Of a stretch of 64,000 bases of DNA, positions 55,378 through 64,000 are shown one piece after another. Origin of the DNA: Flectobacillus sp. BAB-3569 (GTDB lineage: Bacteria; Bacteroidota; Bacteroidia; Cytophagales; Spirosomataceae); the NCBI RefSeq assembly GCF_002270355.1, contig NZ_NJFZ01000019.1, positions 62,049 to 126,048 on the forward strand, read 5' to 3'. Within the stretch, counting starts at the first letter, position 1. Every line of letters starts with the position of its first letter. The notes below the pieces were generated by a model that saw nothing but the letters and a program-made list of their open reading frames with translations, was not told the DNA's origin and ran no database searches. Position numbers and translations under genes: made by a program.

Positions 55378-58300
55378 TTGAAACTTAATCTTACAATAGT
55401 ATTATTTGTTTTATGGTGCCAGCAATTAGTGGCTCAGTCTTTCAGCTTTCGTCATTATGAAGTAGAAGATAATCTTTCTTACAACTCGGTAATGTGTAGC
55501 ATGCAAGACAAAAAAGGCTTCATGTGGTTTGGTACCAAAGACGGGCTCAATCGTTTTGACGGATACTCTTTTAAGGTTTTTAGAAAAATAGAAAACAATC
55601 CCAAAAGTTTAGGGAATAATACGGTTTTTGCGGTTTGTGAGGGAGACGAACATACTATTTGGGTAGGAACTTACTCTGGAATTTATCAGTATAATACCAT
55701 TACCGAACAATTTAGTGTGTTACCCGACACTAAGGAACACTTTATCCGAACCATCAAAATAGACGATGAAGGAAAGGTATGGTTTATTAAAGATTACACC
55801 TTACACATTTATAATACTAAAACACAAAAAACTGAAAAATTAGATACAGGAAAAGAAAGAATAGATGTTACCTCTTTTATCCTGAATAAACAACAGGTTT
55901 GGCTAGCTACCACAGATGGTAATTTGTGGGAGTATAATATGCTCAGCAAATCGCTGAAAAAGTACAATATGTTTGAGAAATCTGCACCTGCTATTTCTCA
56001 TTGGATAGACAAAATTTACGATACTCAGCAAAATGCAATTCTGATTGGTACCTCAAGTCAAGGGGTCAAATTATTTAATACCAAGACGAAGACTTATGAA
56101 GATATATTGACTTACAATTCCAATAAAACTACCATTTATGTACGCGATTTTATGCATCGCACAGAAGATGAATACTGGATTGCTACCGAATCGGGGCTAT
56201 ATGTTTATTACTTACAATCTCGAAAATATATCAACTTAAAACATGAATATAGTAATCCATACTCCATATCGGACAATGCGCTGTACACGCTTTCAAAAGA
56301 CCGAGAAGGTGGAATTTGGATTGGAACATACTTTGGTGGTATCAATTATGTGCCTACTCAACACGTAGCATTTGAAAAATACTTTAACCAAGGAGCTAAT
56401 AATAGTATTACGGGAAATGCCGTAAGAGAAATTTGCGAGGACAAATTTGGTAACCTCTGGATAGGGACTGAAGACAACGGATTGAACAGACTCAACCTCA
56501 AAACTCGTCAGTTTACCCATTTCAAACCAGACGGAAAACCCAACAGTCTTTCGCACTCAAATATCCACGGACTATTAACAGTTGGAGATAAACTGTGGGT
56601 CGGTGCATTTGAGTCAGGCTTAGATATTTTGGATATACCTTCTGGAAAAGTAGTAAAGCACTTTGTAGCAGGAAACGGGCCAAGAAGTTTGAAGAGTAAT
56701 TTTGTGGAAACACTTTACCGCACAAAGTCAAATATGATTTTGGTTGCCACCTCTAACGGGCTGTTTCGTTTTCATGAAAAACACAAGATTTTACGCCTCT
56801 TTGCGATCGAACTACCTACGGGCATTTTATTACAGTCACCGAAGACAAAGAAGGGAATATTTGGGCAGGCACTACGCGCGAGGGATTACGCTGTATAGAT
56901 TTTAAACATAATCGCGTAATCAATTTTCGTTCAAGCGAAAAAGATACAACCTCGATCAGTTGTAATGCCATCAATGGTATTTTTATCGACCATGCCAACC
57001 GCATGTGGGTTACTACCGAAAACGGATTGAATTTACTGGATAGAAAAACAGGAAAATTCAGAAGATTTGGAACAAAAGATGGTTTTCCGAGCGATGTTTT
57101 TTACAAAATCTTGGAAGACCAACATCATAAACTTTGGATAAGTACCTCAAAAGGCTTGTGTGCGTATGATTTTGAACGCAATAAGCTAGCTACTTATACC
57201 AAATCAAATGGAATTTTGAGCGACCAGTTTAACTATAGCTCCGCCTTCAAAGATGATGAAGGACGAATGTACTTTGGAAGTGTAAAGGGTCTAAATAGTT
57301 TTACACCTGATACTTTTATGCAAAATGCTTTTGTACCCCCAGTATATCTGACGGGTATCCAAGTAGACAATCAAGAGTTGAAGATTGGGGAAGAGAACTC
57401 TCCGCTCGAACGCTCAATTTCCTCTACCAAAAGCATCAATTTAGACCATACACAATCCACATTTAGTTTAGACTTTGCTGCCCTAAGCTATACCTCACCA
57501 CAAACCACCGAGTATATGTACATGCTCGAAGGCTTAGACAAAGGCTGGAATTTATTAAAAACTAACCGCAAGGTATATTTCACAAAACTTGCTCCTGGCT
57601 CCTATACTTTTAAAGTGAAAGCATCTAATGGCAGTGGCATTTGGAGTGAAGAAACGGCCATGCTCGAAATAGAGGTAAGTCCTCCTTTTTGGGCAAGCGG
57701 AATTGCGTATATCCTTTACAGTGTAATAATTTTACTGGCCGTGTACTTTGGTGTACAGATGTACCATGAGTATATCAATCAACAGAATCAACGGAAAATT
57801 GATATGTTGGAAATTGAGAAGGAGAAAGAGATATATGCTGCTAAAATTGAGTTTTTCACCAATGTAACCCACGAAATCAGAACTCCTTTGACGTTGATCA
57901 AAGCACCTCTGGAGGACTTGTTGAAAAAGAACATTGAGAATAATGCCTTGGCCTCAGGCTTACAGGTGATTGAAAAAATACAGATAGATTGTTAGAGTTA
58001 ACGAATCAACTTTTGGATTTTCGCAAAACAGAGGCTAATGGTTTTAGTTTGAATTTTGTAAAAATGAATATTAGTCAATTTTTACAAGAACGCTTCGAGG
58101 AGTTTTATCCCATGGCAACATTCAAACAAATTAGCTTTGAGTTACAACTTCCCAATGAAGATTTTTGGGCATCTGTCGACCGTGAGGCATTTCAAAAAAT
58201 TATTAGTAACCTTATTGACAATGCCGTCAAATACGCTGAACATAAGGCGATTGTAAAATTATCTTCAATAGACGATAGTCGTTTTTCGATTGAAGTTCAA

Positions 58301-59332
58301 AATGATGGCGTACTTATTCCAGAAGATTATCGTCAGCGAATTTTTGAGCCATTTTATCGAATGAATAATGTAAAAAATCAGCGAGGCACAGGAATCGGTT
58401 TGGCACTTGCTCGTTCTTTAGCAGAGCTTCATGAAGGAACATTGAAAGTGGTTGATTCAAAAAGTAGGAATATTTTTCTTCTCGAACTACCAATTCATCA
58501 TGCCTATGAATTTGATATTAGGAAAGATATTGTTTCGCTAAACGCTGAAAATATTGCTCAAAAAATAGCCCACGACGAGCGTCCAACCATACTTTTGGTG
58601 GAAGACAACTATGAAATTGCCCAATTCATTGGCGAAAAGCTTGAAGAAAATTACCATATCCTACGTGCCAATAATGGAAAAGTGGCATTGGATATCATTG
58701 AGTCTGAGTCTGTTCAGCTAGTATTATCAGATGTTATGATGCCAGTCATGGATGGTTTTGAACTTTGTAAACACCTGAAAAGCAATCAACAGTATTCGCA
58801 TATCCCTGTAATTTTGTTGACAGCAAAAAATACACTTCAGGCAAAAATAGTAGGGCTTGAACTTGGTGCAGATGCCTATATCGAGAAACCTCTTTCTTTG
58901 GATTATTTACTCATGCAAATATCTAACTTACTGATTAACAGAACTAAGGTTAAAGATTATTTTGCTAATTCGCCACTGGTGCATCTCAAAAATATGGTAC
59001 ATAGCAAATCAGAGGAAGCATTTTTGGAGAAAATTACAGAAATTATTTTGCAGAATCTCAACAACAATCAACTGGACGTAGATTTACTAGCTGAAACCAT
59101 GAATATGAGTCGCCCAACGCTTTACAGAAAAATTAAAGCCGTAGCAAATCTCTCTCCCAACGAGTTGATTATTGTGACAAGACTCAAAAAAGCAGCAGAG
59201 CTATTAGTTCAAAGTGATTATAAAATACAAACTATTGCAAGCATGACAGGTTTTAATTCGCAAGCACAATTTGGAAGAAGCTTTTTAAAACAATTTGGCA
59301 TAAGACCATCCGAATATGCCAAGAAAAAATAG
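55378..59332 (+). CDS. Hybrid two-component system (HTCS) sensor/regulator, two -1 frameshifts
   Basis: Joined length about 1318 residues, normal for HTCS. TTG start at 55378: the nearest upstream in-frame stop is at 55336 and no ATG lies between. Signal peptide, 14 Reg_prop blades (MWFGTKDGLNRFDGYSF, IWIGTYFGGINYV, LWISTSKGLCAYD), Y_Y_Y domain (YMYMLEGLDKGWN), one membrane helix near 774-800, HisKA with VTHEIRTPLTLIKAPLEDLL (His near 830), HATPase_c (NLIDNAVKYAE, GTGIGLALARS), receiver (ILLVEDN, phospho-acceptor in LSDVMMPVMDGFE) and AraC HTH (LAETMNMSRPTLYRKI). Repairs: one G in the G3 run at 56820-56822 (LPTGHFITVTEDKEGNIW), one A in the A6 run at 57973-57978 (EKNTDRLLELTNQLLDF). It senses a glycan fragment in the periplasm and should control the adjacent SusCD2 and glycosidase genes. 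Confidence 0.92.
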
Positions 59333-59433
59333 TGTACACTGGAGTTCGAGGTGTTAATGTAAAATAAAATTGCATTAACACGCTATAAGCCGTAGGCATT
59401 AGGCAAAAATATATGCATGATAGTGAGAAATAC

Positions 59434-59540
59434 TTGTGCTTTAGGCTTTTTGGTATCGGCTTTCGGCGATGGGCTTTGGAAAAAAACATGTTAAAACTCT
59501 TTGCCTTGTGCCTGCTGCCTAGTTCCTAAACACATAAACT
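59434..59540 (+). repeat. Dispersed intergenic repeat D, copy 3
   Basis: GGTATCGGCTTTCGGCGATG, GGGCTTTGG, AACATG, TTAAAACTCT, TTGCCTTGTGCCTGCTGCCT and CCTAAACACATAA, in order. It is preceded at 59384-59408 by GCCGTAGGCATTAGGCAAAA, a motif shared with 38418 and 42608-42690. Confidence 0.7.
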
Positions 59541-59854
59541 AAATCTCACTTTACACTATTAATTAATGAAAATTACCTTTAAAAATAATTCCTTAAACTC
59601 TGAGGTTATAGAGTATAAACCTACTAAGTCGAGAGAAATTTACTATTGCCCCAATATCTCCCCTAATCAAAGCAAGAATTTCTCTTAACTATCTGAAAAA
59701 ACTATGATAAAATAACGTGTATTTCAATCTCAAAAAAGTCAAGGATGCTTGTCCCATCCCTGACTGGTCGTTTGTTCATACTCAACTGATTGGCGTCAGT
59801 TGTGGATTTTTATTGCTCGATAACTAAAACAATACGAACAAATCTTTCAAATTT
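59541..59854 (+). promoter_or_regulatory. Leader of SusC2 with two successive hairpins
   Basis: 314-bp A/T-rich spacer. GTCAAGGATG / CATCCCTGAC (59738-59764) pairs with one mismatch, and CAACTGA / TCAGTTG (59783-59802) pairs perfectly with a 6-nt loop and is followed by GGATTTTTA, terminator-like. These lie 53-117 bp before the SusC2 start. The promoter itself could not be placed. The second stem's sequence is nearly repeated inside the SusC2 signal-peptide codons (59932-59950). Confidence 0.5.
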
Positions 59855-62800
59855 ATGAATCAATCTAGACTATTACTATCACCATGGATGAAAAAATCTG
59901 TGGTACAAATCCCCGTGGCCTGTTTGCTGCTCAACTTGATTGGCGTCAAGGATGTTACAGCAAAGACAACTGCGGGATTTTTAACCAGTAATTCAAGTAA
60001 TGTCAGTAGCCTTATCGCCGATCAGACAGTAAAGGGAAAGGTTATTGATGAAAAAGGCGAGCCTATCGCTGGAGTAAACATTTTGGTGAAAGGAACACCT
60101 AACAAAGGAGCAAGTACCAATGCTTCGGGGGAGTTTACCATTAACGTAAGTAATCCAAATGCTACCTTAATTTTTTCTTCTATTGGCTTCGTTAGTCAAG
60201 AAGTAGCCATCAACAATCGCACATTTCTCGAAGTAAAACTTTTGGGAGATGTAAAAAGTCTTGATGAAGTCGTGGTAGTTGGTTATGGTACCCAAAAGAA
60301 AGAATCTTTAACAGGTGCTATCTCTGTTGTGACCTCTAAAGATATAGAAAAAGTACACGGTGGATCAACAGTAAGTTCGGGTTTGGCAGGTAAAATTCCA
60401 GGGGTAACTTTCCGTATGGCTGACGGTCGTCCAGGTGCGAGTGCCAACATCCAAATTCGTAATATGGGTGACCCTCTTTACGTAATCGATGGTATTCAAC
60501 AAGATGCGGGTCAGTTTAACAACATTGCTCCCAACGACATCGAAAGTATCTCTGTATTGAAGGATGCTTCTGCGGCAATTTACGGGGTGCGTGCTGCCAA
60601 CGGGGTTGTAGTGGTAACGACCAAAAGAGGAAAAGCTGGTGCTAAAAATACCATTAATGTAGATACTTACACAGGATGGCAAAACTGGTCGAGATTCCCG
60701 AGTGTAGTGAATGATTCTTACCAATGGTGGTTAGGAAAAGTAGATGCTGATGTAAACCAATTTTTTACAACAGCTATGACAAAAACTGAACTTGAAAAAT
60801 ATAAGGTTGGAACAGAATATGGTTACCAAACTTTCAACTGGAAAGACTTTATTATTCAAGGAAATGCTCCTCTCAATTCGTTGAATATCAGTGCAACTGG
60901 TGGTTCAGACAAAATTACGTATTACTTGTCTGCTACTCGTTTAGCTCAAAGTTCGGTATTGGGTCGTGAGTTTACTTTCCAAAGAAGCAACATCCAAAGT
61001 AACGTAGATGCGCAAATCTCTAATCGTTTGAAAATAGGCGTACAAATCAATGGTCGTATCGAAACTCGTGATCAACCGGGTATCCCTGGGGCAGATGATT
61101 ACTGGTTACCAAGATTTGCCATCTTACGAAACCGTCCTTTCGAACGTCCTTATGCAAATGACAATCCTGAGTATTTGAACGATATCAAGCACAATGAAAC
61201 TAACTGGGCTTATAACAACAAAAAACTAGGAGGCTATTGGCGTGAAGACTGGCGTGTAATGCAAGCCAATTTTACAGGGGAATACCAAATTCCGGGAGTG
61301 AAAGGTCTGACAGCCAGAGGAATGTACTCTTACTACATTGCTGACCGTGTGATGAATGGGCACGAATATACCTACCAAGCATATACTTATAACCCAGCAG
61401 ATAATACTTACAAAGTAACAGGAGGTAGTACAAACCCTTGGCGTGAAAGAGGTACTCGTAAAATCATGCGTAATATCTATCAAGGTCAATTAAGTTACAA
61501 TAATACATTCGGAAAGCATAATGTAGGTGGTGTATTTGTTACAGAACGTCAGGAACAAAGATACCAAGACCAATGGGTTCACTCCGTACCAAAAACAAAC
61601 GTATTGCCATTAGTGTATTTCACAACCATGGATACCTATAACGATACAGACAACGAGGAAGCTAGAATCGGTTATATCGGTCGTTTCAACTACAACTTTG
61701 CTAACAAATATTATATTGAAGTTTCTGCTCGTCGCGATGCCTCTTGGAAATTTACTCCAGACAAACGTGTAGGCGTATTCCCTTCTGCTTCAATTGGTTG
61801 GAGAATCACAGATGAGCCATTCATGAAAAACATTTTAGGTTCAAAAAGTATTTTGGATGACCTAAAATTCAGAGCTTCTTACGGGGTATTGGGTGACGAT
61901 AACATCGGTATTGGTGCTTATGATTACTTAACTGGTTATAATTACAACGCAGGAACAGTTATTTTGAGTGGTACGCCAGTGGTTACTAGCCGTGATAAGG
62001 GTCAGCCAATTACAAACATTTCTTGGTTTAAAAGTAAGGTTACAGACATTGGTGCCGACTTCTCTTTGTTAGGTACAAAATTGACAGGTAGCGTAGATTA
62101 TTTCCATCGTTTAAGAACTGGCTTGAGAGGTCGTAAATATGACATCTTAGTACCAAGTGAATTAGGTTATAGCCTTCCTGACGAAAACGTAAACAGCGAT
62201 GCACAATCTGGTGGTGAAATTGCCCTTCAATACAACAATAAAAAAGGAGATTTTACCTACAGCATCGGTGGAAACCTTTCTTATGCTCGTAGCAAAACCG
62301 TTGAAACGTACAAACCAATCTTCAACAACTCTTGGGATAACTACCGAAACTCAATCGAGAATCGCTACACAGGGATTTTCTGGGGTTATGAAACCATTGG
62401 ACAGTTTAAAACAATGGACGAAATCAATGCGTATCCTGTAAACATCGATGGTCAAGGAAACCGTACACTTCTCCCAGGTGATTTAATCTATAAAGACTCT
62501 AACGGAGATGGTAAAATAGACCAATATGATGTTCGCCCAATTGGCTATACAACTTCAGGTCAACCAACGGTTAACTTTGGTTTTAATGTATCAGTAGGTT
62601 GGAAAGGCTTCTCGTTAACAGCTGACTTCTCAGGAGGTAGCATGTACTCTTGGAACCAAAACTGGGAACAAAGATGGGCTTACCAAAACGATGGTGCTTT
62701 AAACTCCCTTTTGACAGACAGATGGCATCGTGCTGATCCGTTCAATATCAATAGCGAATGGATTCCGGGTCGCTTCCCTGCACTCAGATACAATAACGGC

Positions 62801-63070
62801 GGCCATAGCAACTACAACCGTAACTCTACATTCTGGTTACAAAACGTAACATACTTACGTGCCCGTACCTTAGAATTAGGTTATCAGTTACCAAAATCAA
62901 TCCTAGATAAAGTCAAAGTTCAAAGAGCACGTGTGTATATCAACGCCTATAACATGTTCTCTTTCGACAACCTCAAAGAGTATGGTGTTGACCCAGAAAT
63001 TGCAGATGACAATGGTTTGCAATATCCTCAAAGCAAGTTTGTTAACATCGGTCTTAACCTTTCTATCTAA
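59855..63070 (+). CDS. SusC/RagA-family TonB-dependent outer-membrane transporter 2
   Basis: 1071 residues. Signal region MNQSRLLLSPWMKKSVVQIP onward, carboxypeptidase-regulatory-like domain (QTVKGKVIDEKGEPIAGVNI, GASTNASGEFTINVS), SusC plug marker LDEVVVVGYGTQKKESLTGAI, DPLYVIDGIQQDAGQFNNI and LKDASAAIYGVRAANGVVVV, then the barrel to VNIGLNLSI. Clearly diverged from SusC1 at 28590, so it probably imports a different oligosaccharide. Located downstream of the HTCS, its likely activator, and 18 bp ahead of its SusD. Confidence 0.95.
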   Translation: MNQSRLLLSPWMKKSVVQIPVACLLLNLIGVKDVTAKTTAGFLTSNSSNVSSLIADQTVKGKVIDEKGEPIAGVNILVKGTPNKGASTNASGEFTINVSNPNATLIFSSIGFVSQEVAINNRTFLEVKLLGDVKSLDEVVVVGYGTQKKESLTGAISVVTSKDIEKVHGGSTVSSGLAGKIPGVTFRMADGRPGASANIQIRNMGDPLYVIDGIQQDAGQFNNIAPNDIESISVLKDASAAIYGVRAANGVVVVTTKRGKAGAKNTINVDTYTGWQNWSRFPSVVNDSYQWWLGKVDADVNQFFTTAMTKTELEKYKVGTEYGYQTFNWKDFIIQGNAPLNSLNISATGGSDKITYYLSATRLAQSSVLGREFTFQRSNIQSNVDAQISNRLKIGVQINGRIETRDQPGIPGADDYWLPRFAILRNRPFERPYANDNPEYLNDIKHNETNWAYNNKKLGGYWREDWRVMQANFTGEYQIPGVKGLTARGMYSYYIADRVMNGHEYTYQAYTYNPADNTYKVTGGSTNPWRERGTRKIMRNIYQGQLSYNNTFGKHNVGGVFVTERQEQRYQDQWVHSVPKTNVLPLVYFTTMDTYNDTDNEEARIGYIGRFNYNFANKYYIEVSARRDASWKFTPDKRVGVFPSASIGWRITDEPFMKNILGSKSILDDLKFRASYGVLGDDNIGIGAYDYLTGYNYNAGTVILSGTPVVTSRDKGQPITNISWFKSKVTDIGADFSLLGTKLTGSVDYFHRLRTGLRGRKYDILVPSELGYSLPDENVNSDAQSGGEIALQYNNKKGDFTYSIGGNLSYARSKTVETYKPIFNNSWDNYRNSIENRYTGIFWGYETIGQFKTMDEINAYPVNIDGQGNRTLLPGDLIYKDSNGDGKIDQYDVRPIGYTTSGQPTVNFGFNVSVGWKGFSLTADFSGGSMYSWNQNWEQRWAYQNDGALNSLLTDRWHRADPFNINSEWIPGRFPALRYNNGGHSNYNRNSTFWLQNVTYLRARTLELGYQLPKSILDKVKVQRARVYINAYNMFSFDNLKEYGVDPEIADDNGLQYPQSKFVNIGLNLSI

Positions 63071-63088
63071 TTAATTTTGAATCCGAAA

Positions 63089-64000
63089 ATGAAAAAAACG
63101 ATATATAGTATTCTTTTGGCAAGTCTTGGAATTTGTTGGTCGTGTAATGATGATGCCTTCCTTGACAGAAAACCAACCAATATTTTAACAGAACAACAAG
63201 TATGGTCTAGTCCAGACCAAGCCTTGTCAGTTTTGGGTGATTTATATAACAGATACGCAGACCTTGGTACTGTAAAAAACTGGACAGCTATCTCTGACTT
63301 CAACGAAGCATTTTGGTCTGAAGCAGGACAGTATGGAAACTTCCAAAACACAGGTTGGGACTATGGCGCTTGGGGAGCTTGGGATTACGGTTATATCCGT
63401 GACTTAAATCTCTTTATTCAAAAATGTAATAATGCTACATCCTTAGACGCTGCTTCAAAAGATCGCTTTTTGGCAGAAGCCAGATTTTTAAGAGCTTCTT
63501 ATTACTTTGAATTAGTCAAAAGAATGGGCGGGGTGCCGTTAATTCTTGAACCTCTTACTTATGACTTTAGTGGCGACCCAACGTATTTGCGTAATCCTCG
63601 TGCTAAAGAATCGGAAGTGTATGATTTTATCTTGAAAGAATCCGATGATATCAAAGATAAACTTCCATCAAGTACTTCGGAAAAATCAAGAGCAACCAAA
63701 GGTGCCGTATTAGCTATGGCTTCTCGTGCCGCGCTTTACGCTGCGTCAATTGCCCGTTATGGGGTCAATACGCCAGTGGTAACGCTTCCAGGTGGTGAGG
63801 TTGGTATACCAAGTACTTTAGCAACAGGATATTACAACAAAGCGCTTGGTTATGCGCAAGATTTGATTTCAGGAAAAGCGGGAGCTTATGCCTTGTACAA
63901 CAAGAAACCAGATTTGTCAGAGAACTTTGCTTCTATTTTTTATGATAAAGCAAACAACCCAGAGGTGATTTTTGTAGAAGATTTCAAATTACAGTCTGGT
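63089..64000 (+). CDS. SusD/RagB-family glycan-binding lipoprotein 2 (3' truncated by window edge)
   Basis: Open from ATG 63089 to the window end, 304 codons. Lipoprotein signal MKKTIYSILLASLGICWSC with the lipid Cys near 19. SusD-family N-terminal pattern: FLDRKPTNILTEQQVW, LGDLYNRYADLG, RFLAEARFLRASYYFELVKRMGGVPLI, and RATKGAVLAMASRAALYAASIA. Forms a complex with SusC2; the C-terminal half lies beyond this window. Confidence 0.95.
   Translation, partial: MKKTIYSILLASLGICWSCNDDAFLDRKPTNILTEQQVWSSPDQALSVLGDLYNRYADLGTVKNWTAISDFNEAFWSEAGQYGNFQNTGWDYGAWGAWDYGYIRDLNLFIQKCNNATSLDAASKDRFLAEARFLRASYYFELVKRMGGVPLILEPLTYDFSGDPTYLRNPRAKESEVYDFILKESDDIKDKLPSSTSEKSRATKGAVLAMASRAALYAASIARYGVNTPVVTLPGGEVGIPSTLATGYYNKALGYAQDLISGKAGAYALYNKKPDLSENFASIFYDKANNPEVIFVEDFKLQSG

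Noticed and set aside
55378-59332. Three separate signalling genes (propeller, sensor, kinase-regulator)
   Set aside because: The fragments follow the exact domain order of one HTCS, with breaks inside conserved motifs at homopolymer runs.

Overview
The window looks like a chromosomal segment of a low-GC Bacteroidota, most likely a Cytophagales relative (Flectobacillus/Arcicella/Spirosoma-like; the rank is inference). The basis is two SusC/SusD pairs, a hybrid two-component system (HTCS), DUF3826, lipoprotein glycosidases, genes without Shine-Dalgarno leaders, and intergenic spacers full of short dispersed repeats. I saw no tRNA, rRNA, CRISPR array, transposase or phage gene.

Layout. 1-2339: the end of an OmpA-like gene and a beta-lactamase-fold hydrolase, unrelated to the rest. 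2596-19799 (+): a catabolic run of GH141-like beta-helix/rhamnose-mutarotase fusion, Gfo/Idh/MocA dehydrogenase, GH78, Asp-box sialidase-like protein, Fe-alcohol dehydrogenase, DHDPS/NAL aldolase, PdxA2, DUF1537 acid-sugar kinase, sodium:solute symporter and GH95, closed by a hairpin terminator. 19958-26137 (+): GH2, a second symporter and a second DHDPS-family enzyme, closed by a terminator. 26352-27221 (-): an AraC regulator. 27787-33737 (+): DUF3826, SusC, SusD and a terminator. 34030-34947 (-): bestrophin. 44722-35137 (-): a seven-gene operon of GH127, RuBisCO-like protein (RLP), large Asp-box protein, GH43, Asp/Glu-racemase-like protein, BASS-type symporter and a five-bladed-propeller glycosidase. 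45003-64000 (+): DUF5703 protein, GH5-like protein, GH43, a second GH127-type protein, DUF4965 protein, HTCS, a second SusC and a SusD that runs off the window.

How it fits together. Surface SusCD pairs and lipoproteins would bind and import oligosaccharides. The glycosidases point to a glycan decorated with L-rhamnose, L-fucose or L-galactose, and arabinofuranose, such as RG-I/RG-II side chains or arabinogalactan. Symporters move monomers or acid sugars inward. The cytoplasmic enzymes (RLP, DUF1537 kinase, PdxA2, Fe-ADH, two aldolases) suggest that unusual acid sugars, for example apionate-type branched acids or C4 threonate/erythronate acids, are broken down. The RLP keeps almost every RuBisCO catalytic residue and sits inside a glycosidase operon, which is the most interesting feature here.

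Caution. Seven genes are interrupted by eight -1 frameshifts, and every one can be repaired by adding a single base to a homopolymer run. This pattern looks like systematic consensus error rather than real gene decay, so I annotate these as frameshifted genes, not as dead ones.
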